Shown here: one piece after another, positions 7,384 to 15,570 of the stretch
How positions within the stretch are numbered: position 1 is the stretch's first letter
How the letters are laid out: each line of letters opens with the position of its first letter
From: Myroides odoratimimus
GTDB taxonomy: Bacteria; Bacteroidota; Bacteroidia; Flavobacteriales; Flavobacteriaceae
Length of the DNA: 36,183 nucleotides
NCBI RefSeq assembly: GCF_030326305.1
Contig: NZ_JACAKB010000006.1
Location: 1-36,183 of the forward strand
Direction: 5' to 3'
Made by a program: the position numbers and the translations under genes
Notes under the pieces: model-generated
Seen by the model: only the letters and a program-made list of their open reading frames with translations
Database searches by the model: none
Told to the model about the DNA's origin: nothing

Positions 7384-7402
7384 TCACACTCTATTTATAT
7401 AT

Positions 7403-7426
7403 GGGTTATATTCCCTCTTTCTCCGC
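7403..7426 (+). other. Putative attachment site: 3' end of a tRNA-Ser gene
   Basis: The stretch ends in TTCCCTCTTTCTCCGC, which reads as the 3' half of a T-arm followed by the acceptor strand of a Flavobacteria-type tRNA-Ser. No tRNA body precedes it, and a rho-independent terminator follows at once. This is the pattern left when an element integrates into a tRNA 3' end: the gene body stays at the far end and a duplicate 3' tip marks this junction. The far end is outside the window. Confidence 0.6.
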
Positions 7427-7428
7427 TG

Positions 7429-7463
7429 AAAAGCCCGATAACACTAGTTATTGGGCTTTTTTT
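7429..7463 (+). terminator. Terminator downstream of the tRNA-derived att site
   Basis: AAGCCCGATAAC pairs with GTTATTGGGCTT around a short loop, followed by T7. It is probably the original terminator of the tRNA gene, displaced from it by the element. Confidence 0.8.
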
Positions 7464-7690
7464 ATGTACTTGTGCACCTAGTATGCACCCTCCAAACAAA
7501 TGAATCAGATGCAAAACATTCTTGATTCGGTGCACAAATAAATATGTAAGTGATGCACACCTTTCAACGTAGCAAAACTAGAAGCCCAAAAGGGGAATCA
7601 TATCCAAGATAAAAAAATCAGTAAGGGAATAGTCTTAGTGAGCCTTCAAAACATAATAATGAAAGCTCTAAATGTGTACCTAGAGCGTAT

Positions 7691-8060
7691 GCTATAGGTA
7701 TAAATGAAAGTTACATAATTGCAAAATCTCATGTTAGAGAATATATCCGTTATGTGTATGGTAAAGAAGATATAGAGTTTAGAGAATTTAATTATGAGTT
7801 TGTAATTGGCTATGAGCACTATTTAAAGACCGTTAGAGCATGTTTTAATAACACAGCTATGGTATGTCTCAAACTTTAAGAAGGTTGTTCTACGAGCAGT
7901 TGCTAAGGGAATTATTTCTTCTAATCCTTTTGCACACTACAAACCTAAAAAGACGAAGCTCAATAAGAAACCTTTAAGTAAACAAGAACTATCAATTTTA
8001 GAAGACAAAGAGTTTACTAATGAGCGATTAGCTAATGTAAGAATAGTTCATAAAATCTAA
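7691..8060 (+). pseudogene. Degenerate tyrosine recombinase remnant
   Basis: Two reading frames together give the SAM-like core-binding domain of a Bacteroidota tyrosine integrase. The first frame, from 7691, gives HVREYIRYVYGKEDIEF and NYEFVIGYEHYLKTVR. The second, from 7872, gives NFKKVVLRAVAKGIISSNPF and KPLSKQELSILEDKEFTNER, and it ends at a TAA at 8060. The frame changes near 7872. The arm-binding domain is scrambled by stop codons (about 7550-7690) and the whole catalytic domain is missing. It is on the opposite strand from the intact integrase and belongs to an older element that used the same locus. Confidence 0.85.
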
Positions 8061-8321
8061 TCTTCTATGTTAGAAGAATTAATGTACTCCTAATTTAAAA
8101 ATGATGCTATAACTACTGTATATTATAGGTGTCTGAGTACTTTTTTCTGCACTACTGTTAGTACAAATTAATTTAAAATCTATAATATAATCTAAAGTTG
8201 TAATTTTTATAACTTATAAAATATGTTATATTAGTATTGTTTATTTAATGTTTTTTCTATTTCATTTTATTATTTGTAATTATTTATTTTAACTTTAAGT
8301 TAAATTTTTTTAAATGTTTGT

Positions 8322-8339
8322 TATTTTTGTGTATTTTTG
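8322..8339 (+). promoter_or_regulatory. Candidate promoter -7 elements for the beta-barrel/S41 operon
   Basis: Two copies of TATTTTTG (8322-8329 and 8332-8339) match TAnnTTTG and lie 24-41 bp before the ATG at 8363. No convincing -33 element could be fixed in this AT-rich gap (8061-8362), which holds nothing else I can identify. Confidence 0.4.
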
Positions 8340-8362
8340 ATTAACTAAATAAATAATAATTT

Positions 8363-9094
8363 ATGATTTCAAAAAAACTAAGTAGCTTCACAGCTATTGT
8401 TCTTTCAATGTTTAGCATGAGTCTCCATGCGCAAAATGAACAAAAAGAAAACCGATTCAAAGTAGGAATCGATTTAGGGTATACTAATACCTCATTAGAT
8501 ACTAATATTTCGAATTTAGTCGACTCCAAGTATAATTCTCGTGGAGGTTTTGGTGTTAATGTTTCTGCAGAAATGAATGTATGGAAAACTTTATTTGTAT
8601 CTACAGGAGTTTCTTATCTACAAAGAAATTATGAATTTGAGAGAACTGGTTCTCGTGAAGGATGGTATTCTAAGTATAGTAACGATTTTATTTCAGTACC
8701 ATTATTAGTAGGGGGATATATTTTAAATAACCCATATAAAACAAATGGTGTTTGGGCTAAAGTAGCTGGGGGAATTTATACAGAGTATTGGGCAAAAATG
8801 AAAACAAAAGGTCAGTATCCTGTATTCTCAGAGTTACAAGCTGATGGATCATTTAATTATACTACTGTTTCTGAAAAGTACGATTTTAAGAAAAATGAAA
8901 ATCAATTACGTAGACTATCTATGGGATTACAAGGACAAGTACAAGTAGGTTATGCAATTGATAAAATAGATGTGTATTTAGGTTATAATTATCTTTATGG
9001 TTTAACAGATACTTATAAGTATGACAGCCCTGGAAATAAAAAGAGCACTAGAGATTCACATATGATTTCTATAGGAGCTGCATATAAATTTTAA
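8363..9094 (+). CDS. Outer-membrane beta-barrel protein
   Basis: The 243-residue protein has a clear signal peptide (Lys-rich start, hydrophobic core, cleavage likely after SLHA in SMSLHAQNEQ). Alternating amphipathic strands rich in Gly, Tyr and aromatic residues follow, ending in a strand closing on Phe (SIGAAYKF). That is typical of the PorT/OmpW-like small outer-membrane barrels of Bacteroidota. No enzymatic motif is present. The S41-type lipoprotein gene starts 14 bp after its stop, so the pair is probably co-expressed and may act together at the outer membrane. Function within the barrel superfamily is unknown. Confidence 0.8.
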   Translation: MISKKLSSFTAIVLSMFSMSLHAQNEQKENRFKVGIDLGYTNTSLDTNISNLVDSKYNSRGGFGVNVSAEMNVWKTLFVSTGVSYLQRNYEFERTGSREGWYSKYSNDFISVPLLVGGYILNNPYKTNGVWAKVAGGIYTEYWAKMKTKGQYPVFSELQADGSFNYTTVSEKYDFKKNENQLRRLSMGLQGQVQVGYAIDKIDVYLGYNYLYGLTDTYKYDSPGNKKSTRDSHMISIGAAYKF

Positions 9095-9108
9095 TAAAAT
9101 CACATACG

Positions 9109-10788
9109 ATGAAAAGAATAAAAAGAAAAATAACAATATTTAGTTTATCTATACTATCATTATCATCTCTAACAGTTTTGAATTCATGTTCTTCTGATGA
9201 TATTACAATTACTGATCCTAGAAGGTTTACAGCAAACGATATTAATTCGTATGCAGATCTTTTTGAAGTTTTTTGGAAAACAATGGATCAACAGTATAAT
9301 TACTTCTATGAGCAGAAGGATCAAGGTGGTTTAGACTGGGATAATGTATATAAGACATACTATCCTAAATTTGCAGCTCTACAGACTTATGGTAGACCTA
9401 ATGAGGATGACGGGCAAATAAATGAAGATTACTTAACAGCCTCTCAATATTTCAAAGAGATTATGCATCCGTTAATTGATCGCCATTTCTCTGTAAAAAT
9501 TCAATTTCCTGCAACAAATAAGAGCATAATTAGAACAGTTACTTTTTATGGTGGAATGCTTGATGAAGATACTCCTAATGTATATCCATTTGCAGAGAAA
9601 TATGGCTATATGAAAAATAGAGTAGATGGTAATGCTTTTATGTCTAATAGATCTGGTTTAGGTATTATTGCTGGAAATTTGATTTCTAATCCAGATATTT
9701 ACTATTTGTCTTTTAGCCAGTTTGCTGTAACTAATAATTTTAAAATTACTTTAGCAGACAAATATTTAAATCCAGGAAAAGGTAATGCTTTATTATTAAC
9801 TGAGGACATTTTAGAAGCTAGAGAAGAACTGAAAGCTATTAAAGATGTTAATATGCGTAATGCTATTAAACAAGTAACCTTTGATTTACTAAAAGAATAT
9901 AATGCATATTCTGAGTCTAATGCTTATAAAGCATTTATGGAAGAGGTAGTTAAGTTTAATCAGACAGAAATAGTAAGTAATGAATTAATGCTATCAGCTC
10001 AAAATGCGTTAAGAGAATATAATGCATTACCTAAATATGATGTAATCACTCCGTATGGAGCTTTATATAATGCTCATACAGCTGATTATGTAGGTGCTTT
10101 TATTGGTCTTATGAATAATCACGTTAATTTTGGATATAATTTCCCTGAGTTAACAAGAGCTCTAAGTCAAGTTTTAACAAGAGGAGAGTTTTATCAAAAA
10201 TTCTTAAACCCATTACATACAGGAGAAATCAAGAAAATTATAATTGATTTACGTTCTAATGGTGGTGGGGCTGTTGTAGATGCACGTTTTATTTCAGATC
10301 GTTTTATTACTAAAAACGCTGTTTTTGCATATCAAAGAACAAGAGAAGGAAATGGTAGATTTAACTATACACCATGGGTAGAAGCTAAGACTAAACCTCA
10401 TAATTTTGGAATCCCAAAGGATATTCCTATTGCTATCTTAACAGATAAAAATAGTGCGAGTATGTCTGAGATAACTACAATGATGTTAAAATCTCAAGGA
10501 AATCAAGTTGTTAGTGTTGGTGATTACAGTGCGGGAGCGACAGCTGGTTTAGGTACAGTAGATGATTTTAATGGAGGAACAAGAGATGAGATTGCAGAAG
10601 GTAAATTAACATTCTATATGCCATTATTAGCAATGAAAGATGCTGATGGGGTAGTAGTAGAAGGAGTTGGTGTTAAACCAAATATTTATGTAACTCCACC
10701 TACAGATAGTGAGTTGGAAGAAATGACTTCTCCTAATTTTGTGGATAGAGTTGTAAATGAAGCAATTAAGTATTTAAGTTCTAAATAA
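9109..10788 (+). CDS. S41-family peptidase-like lipoprotein
   Basis: The 559-residue protein begins with a lipoprotein signal peptide (lipobox LNSC, followed by SSDD), so it should be lipid-anchored after Lgt processing. The C-terminal half holds the S41 (tail-specific protease/C-terminal processing peptidase) fold: IIIDLRSNGGG at about residue 376 and the nucleophile motif NSASMSE with Ser at about 451. The CtpA-type general-base lysine, expected about 25 residues later in a GKG context, is absent (SAGATAGLG). It may therefore use a tricorn-like mechanism or be inactive. No PDZ domain is obvious. The central region (about 150-340) is unassigned. It shares an operon with the beta-barrel protein, and a terminator follows. 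Confidence 0.85.
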   Translation: MKRIKRKITIFSLSILSLSSLTVLNSCSSDDITITDPRRFTANDINSYADLFEVFWKTMDQQYNYFYEQKDQGGLDWDNVYKTYYPKFAALQTYGRPNEDDGQINEDYLTASQYFKEIMHPLIDRHFSVKIQFPATNKSIIRTVTFYGGMLDEDTPNVYPFAEKYGYMKNRVDGNAFMSNRSGLGIIAGNLISNPDIYYLSFSQFAVTNNFKITLADKYLNPGKGNALLLTEDILEAREELKAIKDVNMRNAIKQVTFDLLKEYNAYSESNAYKAFMEEVVKFNQTEIVSNELMLSAQNALREYNALPKYDVITPYGALYNAHTADYVGAFIGLMNNHVNFGYNFPELTRALSQVLTRGEFYQKFLNPLHTGEIKKIIIDLRSNGGGAVVDARFISDRFITKNAVFAYQRTREGNGRFNYTPWVEAKTKPHNFGIPKDIPIAILTDKNSASMSEITTMMLKSQGNQVVSVGDYSAGATAGLGTVDDFNGGTRDEIAEGKLTFYMPLLAMKDADGVVVEGVGVKPNIYVTPPTDSELEEMTSPNFVDRVVNEAIKYLSSK

Positions 10789-10802
10789 TAATTAAGTAAA
10801 AT

Positions 10803-10845
10803 AAAAAAGCCTCAAATAAGAATTATCTTTTTGGGGCTTTTTTTA
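10803..10845 (+). terminator. Terminator after the S41 gene
   Basis: AAAAAGCCTCAAA pairs with TTTTTGGGGCTTTTT with one G:T wobble, ending in T7. Confidence 0.85.
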
Positions 10846-10975
10846 TTGTCGCATAAGTATTAGATAGTTAATTGTTTTTTAGATTGGGATAAATGCGTGA
10901 TATAACGTAGAGAAGGGATCTGTTTTTCTTAGATAAAATTAAGTGAACTGAGTATAATAAATAAACTAGAAAAAC

Positions 10976-10983
10976 TACCTTTG
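10976..10983 (+). promoter_or_regulatory. Promoter -7 element of the RNA helicase gene (leaderless)
   Basis: TACCTTTG is a perfect TAnnTTTG match and ends only 4 bp before the ATG at 10988. Transcription would begin at or next to the start codon. A -33 TTG is not evident. Confidence 0.5.
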
Positions 10984-10987
10984 CTTC

Positions 10988-12298
10988 ATGAATAAAGCAG
11001 AAATACTTAAAAACTTAAATATTGAAGCATTAAATGAAATGCAAATTAAAGCATTTGATGCAGCTCAGAAGAATCCTAATATCATTCTTCTTTCACCTAC
11101 TGGCTCAGGAAAGACAGTGGCATTCTTAATGCCTTTATTAGAGAAGTTAGACCCTACTGTCAAAGGAGTACAAGCAGTTATATTAGTGCCAACTAGAGAG
11201 CTTGCTCTACAGATAGAATCAGTATTTAAGAAAATGGGAACACCATTTAAGATTAACTCTTGTTATGGAGGACATTCTACTAAAACAGAAATAAAGAATT
11301 TTAGTACGCCACCTGCGGTATTAGTGGGAACACCAGGGAGAGTTGCTTTTCACATAGAAGAATTCTCTTTTAATACAGAGACAGTGACTAGTTATGTAGT
11401 GGACGAGTTTGATAAAGCTTTAGAAATGGGGTTTCAGACAGATATGGATTATATTATAAATTCGTTTGAACATATTTCTTTCAGAATGCTTACATCAGCT
11501 ACTGCTTTAAAGAAGATTCCTGAGTTTACAGGTATAGAGAATCCTGAGCGTATCCATTTTTTAAAGAAGACAGAAGTAATGCCTGATTTAACTTTTAGTC
11601 AAGTTATCTCTACTGCAGAAGAGAAATTAGAAACTGTAATTAAACTTATCGGGAAGATAGGAAAAGATACTATTCTTATTTTCTGCAACCATCGTGATGC
11701 AGTAACTCGTATTAGTGAGACATTGACTAAGAAAGGAGTGGCTAACAGTGCTTTTCATGGAGGAATGTTACAAGAAGATCGTGAGCGTGCTATCATGAAG
11801 TTTAGAAATAAGAGTTGTCATATTCTTATTGCTACAGATTTAGCAGCTAGAGGACTTGATATTCCTGAGATAGGACATGTGATTCACTATCAGATACCTC
11901 CTAAGGAAGATGCGTTTATTCACCGTAATGGACGTACTGCGCGTATGAAAGCATCTGGTAAGGCTTATGTGATGATTACACGTGACGAAAATATTGAATT
12001 TATCAATCCAGATATGCCAATAGAAGATCTTGAAGGAAATTATACTATTGATAATAAAACAGACTTTAAAACTATCTATATTAGTGCAGGTAAGAAAGAT
12101 AAAGTGAACAAAGGGGATATTGTAGGGTATCTAATTAAGACTGGGGGCCTAACGAAAGAGGATATAGGAGTGATAGATGTGCGTGATACACAGGCTTTCG
12201 TAGCTGTAAATACTAAGAAAGTAAAGGCTTTATTGACAGCACTTGTAGATACAAGACTAAAAAATAAAAGGGTCAAAATAGAGATTGCTAGAGACTAG
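10988..12298 (+). CDS. dbpA: DEAD-box ATP-dependent RNA helicase, DbpA-like
   Basis: This 436-residue SF2 RNA helicase likely remodels rRNA during large-subunit assembly. The motifs are in order: Walker A SPTGSGKT, Ia PTRELA, Ib GTPGR, motif II DEFD, III SAT, IV IFCNHR, V ATDLAARGLD and VI HRNGRTAR. After the two RecA domains, residues about 365-436 form a DbpA-type RNA-binding domain (KGDIVGYLIKTGGL, then IGVIDVRD). In DbpA itself this domain recognises 23S rRNA hairpin 92. Motif II reads DEFD instead of DEAD, so one conserved Ala is Phe. The product matches the normal length for DbpA. It is a single-gene unit with its own promoter and a bidirectional terminator. Confidence 0.9.
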   Translation: MNKAEILKNLNIEALNEMQIKAFDAAQKNPNIILLSPTGSGKTVAFLMPLLEKLDPTVKGVQAVILVPTRELALQIESVFKKMGTPFKINSCYGGHSTKTEIKNFSTPPAVLVGTPGRVAFHIEEFSFNTETVTSYVVDEFDKALEMGFQTDMDYIINSFEHISFRMLTSATALKKIPEFTGIENPERIHFLKKTEVMPDLTFSQVISTAEEKLETVIKLIGKIGKDTILIFCNHRDAVTRISETLTKKGVANSAFHGGMLQEDRERAIMKFRNKSCHILIATDLAARGLDIPEIGHVIHYQIPPKEDAFIHRNGRTARMKASGKAYVMITRDENIEFINPDMPIEDLEGNYTIDNKTDFKTIYISAGKKDKVNKGDIVGYLIKTGGLTKEDIGVIDVRDTQAFVAVNTKKVKALLTALVDTRLKNKRVKIEIARD

Positions 12299-12300
12299 CT

Positions 12301-12345
12301 AAAAAAATGCTTTGATATAGGTAATAGTATCAAAGCATTTTTTTT
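12301..12345. terminator. Bidirectional terminator between convergent genes
   Basis: ATGCTTTGATA and TATCAAAGCAT form a perfect stem flanked by an A-run on the left and a T-run on the right. It therefore works for both the helicase (+) and dnaE2 (-). The dnaE2 stop lies in the T-run. Confidence 0.85.
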
Positions 12346-15300
12346 AAGTAAATTTCATTCTATGGCGTGGAAGATTGATCTCAGAAGCTTTAGGATAGGG
12401 CTGGCGATGTGTAAGACTTACATCTTCTCTAACCTTTGATTCTGTAGTTTGATTGTGTTCATCGTCATAGTGATAACGAGGATCAGTAATAAAAGGCAAT
12501 CTGGCCATTTTTAAAATCTGTACATTAGGGAAGTGATATTCTACTTCGACAGTTCCTAATAGTAAATAACATCCGCCACCAGCAAATGGATACTCTTCTA
12601 AACTATCAGGGAAGTGTACAGTGTCAAAGTAATGACCATTTGCATCTATCCAAGTACCGAAGTACATACTCCCTCTAGAAGTAGGCACATGCTTACGAGC
12701 AATTAAGTAGCCTAGCATTCTTACTGTTTTTTTGTGATAGTGTAATAAATCACAGACCATTACATCTCCTCTGAACTTCGTTTTTAATAGGTCAAAAGGC
12801 ATACAAGAAATAGGAAAACCTAATAACTCCAACTCATCAAATGCATCTTCATATACAGAGCGCTTTAAGGTAGGGAAGGTATATTCTTGTATGGGCTCTT
12901 GTAATAATGTAAGTGTAGGAGTTAGTTCTCTTTTGCTCAAGAGTAGCTTAGCTTGAATTAGCAACTCATTCTTTTGTTTGCCAAAGGATTGAAAAGCGCC
13001 TATAAATATCAGTTTTTGTAAGGACTCTATAGCTATTGGAATGCGTTGGATAAAGTCGAAAAGAGATTCATATTTGCCATTTTCTTTTCTCTCTTTTAGA
13101 ATAGCTTTAAGCAATTCTATATTTAACCCTTCGATAAGTTTTAGCCCTAAGAATAAATCTTTACCTATTAAAGTAGTCTGGAGTTCGCTAGAATTAATGC
13201 AGGGAGGTAATACATTCGCGCCTGACATGGTAGCCTCGTGTATATAAACTTCTGTACGGTAGAAGCCTCCTTCATTGTTAATGACTGCTGTGATAAATTC
13301 TAATGGATAATAAGTTTTGAGATATAAACTTTGATAACTTTCTATAGCATAAGACGCAGAGTGTGCTTTACAAAAAGAATACCCAGCGAATGATTCTATC
13401 TGTCTGTAAATTTCTTCACTTAGTACTCTTGGATGTCCTTTGTGATCACAATATTCAAAGAATCTATCTTTCACAGCCTGTAATCCTGCTAATGAACGAC
13501 TTTTACCACTCATAGCTCTACGTAGAATATCTCCATCAGTAGCAGGTAATCCACCATAGTGTAACGCTATTTTGATCACATCTTCTTGATAGACCATGAT
13601 GCCATAGGTTTCGCCTAATTGTTCTTTAAATACAGGATGAAAGTATTCAAATTCATTAGGATGATTATGACGATATATATATTCTTGCATCATTCCACTC
13701 TGTGCTACACCTGGGCGAATAATTGAAGAAGCAGCTACTAAAACCTTGTAATTATCACATTGTAGTCTTCTTAATAAACCACGCATAGCAGGACTTTCTA
13801 TATAAAAACAACCAATGGTATTACCTGATTTTAGCTGTTGATTACACAATTCTTCATCCTTAGATAAAGAAATGTTTCGAATATCCACTTCTATACCTTG
13901 ATTTTGAAGAATGAACTCAGTAGCTTCATTTATATGACCAATACCGCGTTGGCTGAGAATATCAAACTTGTCAAAACCGATATCTTCAGCAGTATGCATA
14001 TCAAATTGTACAACAGGGAATCCTTTAGGAGGAAAATCTAATGCGGTATAGGTGGTGATAGGCTCTTCAGAAATTAAGATACCACAAGCGTGCATAGTAC
14101 GTTGATTAGGAAATCCTTCTAATAGTTGTCCATATTGATGAATGAGAGATACGATACTATTCTTCTCATGACATTCTATAGGGTTACGCGTTAGTGTATC
14201 TAATTCATTCTTAGATAATCCATATACTTTTCCTATTTCTCGAATAATAGAACGATATTTAAAAGTAGATACAGCCCCACAAAAAGCGACACAATCCTTT
14301 CCATATCGAGCGAAAATGTATTGAAGTATATCATCTCGCTGATTCCAAGACCAGTCAATATCAAAATCTGGTGGAGACTTTCTATTCTGATTTAAAAAAC
14401 GTTCGAAGTATAAGTCTAACTCTAAAGGGCATACATTGGTAATGCCTAAGCAGTACCCTACTATGCTATTCGCACCACTACCACGGCCGATGTGCATATA
14501 GCCTTTGCTATTACTATATTGAATAATATCCCAAGTGATTAAGAAATACCCCTCAAAGTTGAGTTGATCGATAACGCTAAGTTCTTTAGCTAATCTTTCT
14601 TTGGCTTGTATATGATCTGGACCATATATTTTGATCATACCTTCATTGGCTAGTTTTTGTAATAGATTTTGATCGCTAATTTTATCTTCAGTATAATACT
14701 TTTTATTTCTAGGAATTTTAAAACAAAAAGAATAGTTACATTCATTTAGTAATTGTTTTGTGTTTTCTACAAGTGTGGGATAAGTATTAAATTCAGCTAT
14801 TAAGTGGTTTTCAGTCTTAAAGTAGTCGTTTGGGGAAGCACAATCTTTCTCTGACAATTTAGAGAGTAAGGTGTTTTTATCTATAGCTCGTAAAATACAG
14901 TGTAATTTATATTCTTCTTCGTTGAGATGATTAACTGTATGTAGTGCGATTAGCTTGTTCATTAAGGGTTTCCATTTCTCAGCATAGAGTAAAGAAAGTT
15001 GATTACTTCTTACGCCGATATATTCCCATTCTTTTAATGAATGAGATACAGATGAGAAAGGATAGATTACAAAACAATTTTGAAAGTCTGGAGCAGAAGA
15101 AGAGATTGTTGTATTTCCTTGATTTATACTTGTTAAGAATTGACCTATTTCACTAAAACCTTCTTGATTCTTAGCGAGTAGAATATAGTGTAATTCATTT
15201 TCTGTTCTAATTTCTGTTCCTATAACGGGCTTGATGGACTTAGCTTTACAAGCAGTCATAAACTCATATACCCCACTGAGGTTATTGATGTCAGTAAGAG

Positions 15301-15400
15301 CCATTGTACTTATATGATGTTGTTCACCTAATTGTACAAGGCGCTGTATAGGAATAGTCCCATAGCGCAAACTATAATATGAATGGCAGTTTAATAGCAT
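12344..15400 (-). CDS. dnaE2: DNA polymerase III alpha subunit, DnaE2-like (error-prone)
   Basis: This 1,018-residue C-family polymerase starts with a PHP domain (LNCHSYYSLRYGT, then ALTDINNLSGVYEF). The palm has IGRGSGANSIVGYCLG and the catalytic PDFDID at about residues 343-348, followed by fingers and tandem HhH regions. A C-terminal OB-fold comes at about 890-980 (VRMLGYLIARKHVP, then YFGTWIDANG). It is shorter than the replicative DnaE (about 1,150+) and lacks its clamp-binding tail region. It sits downstream of Pol IV next to a LexA-like repressor, the mark of damage-induced DnaE2. I start it at the ATG at 15400; an upstream frame to 15451 would only translate the 8-bp repeats. The role is translesion synthesis and induced mutagenesis. 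Confidence 0.88.
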   Translation of the reverse strand: MLLNCHSYYSLRYGTIPIQRLVQLGEQHHISTMALTDINNLSGVYEFMTACKAKSIKPVIGTEIRTENELHYILLAKNQEGFSEIGQFLTSINQGNTTISSSAPDFQNCFVIYPFSSVSHSLKEWEYIGVRSNQLSLLYAEKWKPLMNKLIALHTVNHLNEEEYKLHCILRAIDKNTLLSKLSEKDCASPNDYFKTENHLIAEFNTYPTLVENTKQLLNECNYSFCFKIPRNKKYYTEDKISDQNLLQKLANEGMIKIYGPDHIQAKERLAKELSVIDQLNFEGYFLITWDIIQYSNSKGYMHIGRGSGANSIVGYCLGITNVCPLELDLYFERFLNQNRKSPPDFDIDWSWNQRDDILQYIFARYGKDCVAFCGAVSTFKYRSIIREIGKVYGLSKNELDTLTRNPIECHEKNSIVSLIHQYGQLLEGFPNQRTMHACGILISEEPITTYTALDFPPKGFPVVQFDMHTAEDIGFDKFDILSQRGIGHINEATEFILQNQGIEVDIRNISLSKDEELCNQQLKSGNTIGCFYIESPAMRGLLRRLQCDNYKVLVAASSIIRPGVAQSGMMQEYIYRHNHPNEFEYFHPVFKEQLGETYGIMVYQEDVIKIALHYGGLPATDGDILRRAMSGKSRSLAGLQAVKDRFFEYCDHKGHPRVLSEEIYRQIESFAGYSFCKAHSASYAIESYQSLYLKTYYPLEFITAVINNEGGFYRTEVYIHEATMSGANVLPPCINSSELQTTLIGKDLFLGLKLIEGLNIELLKAILKERKENGKYESLFDFIQRIPIAIESLQKLIFIGAFQSFGKQKNELLIQAKLLLSKRELTPTLTLLQEPIQEYTFPTLKRSVYEDAFDELELLGFPISCMPFDLLKTKFRGDVMVCDLLHYHKKTVRMLGYLIARKHVPTSRGSMYFGTWIDANGHYFDTVHFPDSLEEYPFAGGGCYLLLGTVEVEYHFPNVQILKMARLPFITDPRYHYDDEHNQTTESKVREDVSLTHRQPYPKASEINLPRHRMKFT

Positions 15401-15408
15401 TTTTTTTT

Positions 15409-15440
15409 GTGATGTTGTGATGTTGTGATGTTGTGATGAA
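15409..15440. repeat. 8-bp tandem repeats abutting the dnaE2 start
   Basis: The unit GTGATGTT occurs three times exactly (15409, 15417, 15425), followed by a partial fourth copy. A T8 tract (15401-15408) lies directly before the dnaE2 ATG. In the transcript this is a leader of CA-rich octamers plus an A-run next to the start codon. Confidence 0.85.
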
Positions 15441-15570
15441 TGCCCTTGCACGCCGGCTAGGCACTTTCTTAATGCTTGCCCCCTGTGATGATGTGCCGAT
15501 AGAACGTGATATACATACTGAAGGGCGTAGCCAAAAATTCCTAATTCTCAATTTCCCAAAGGGACTCTCA

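Noticed and set aside
8341-8529. Minus-strand frame of 62 codons
   Set aside because: It is opposite the signal peptide region of the beta-barrel gene and the promoter, with no family resemblance.
14944-15156. Plus-strand frame inside dnaE2
   Set aside because: It is a shadow of the conserved polymerase frame on the minus strand.
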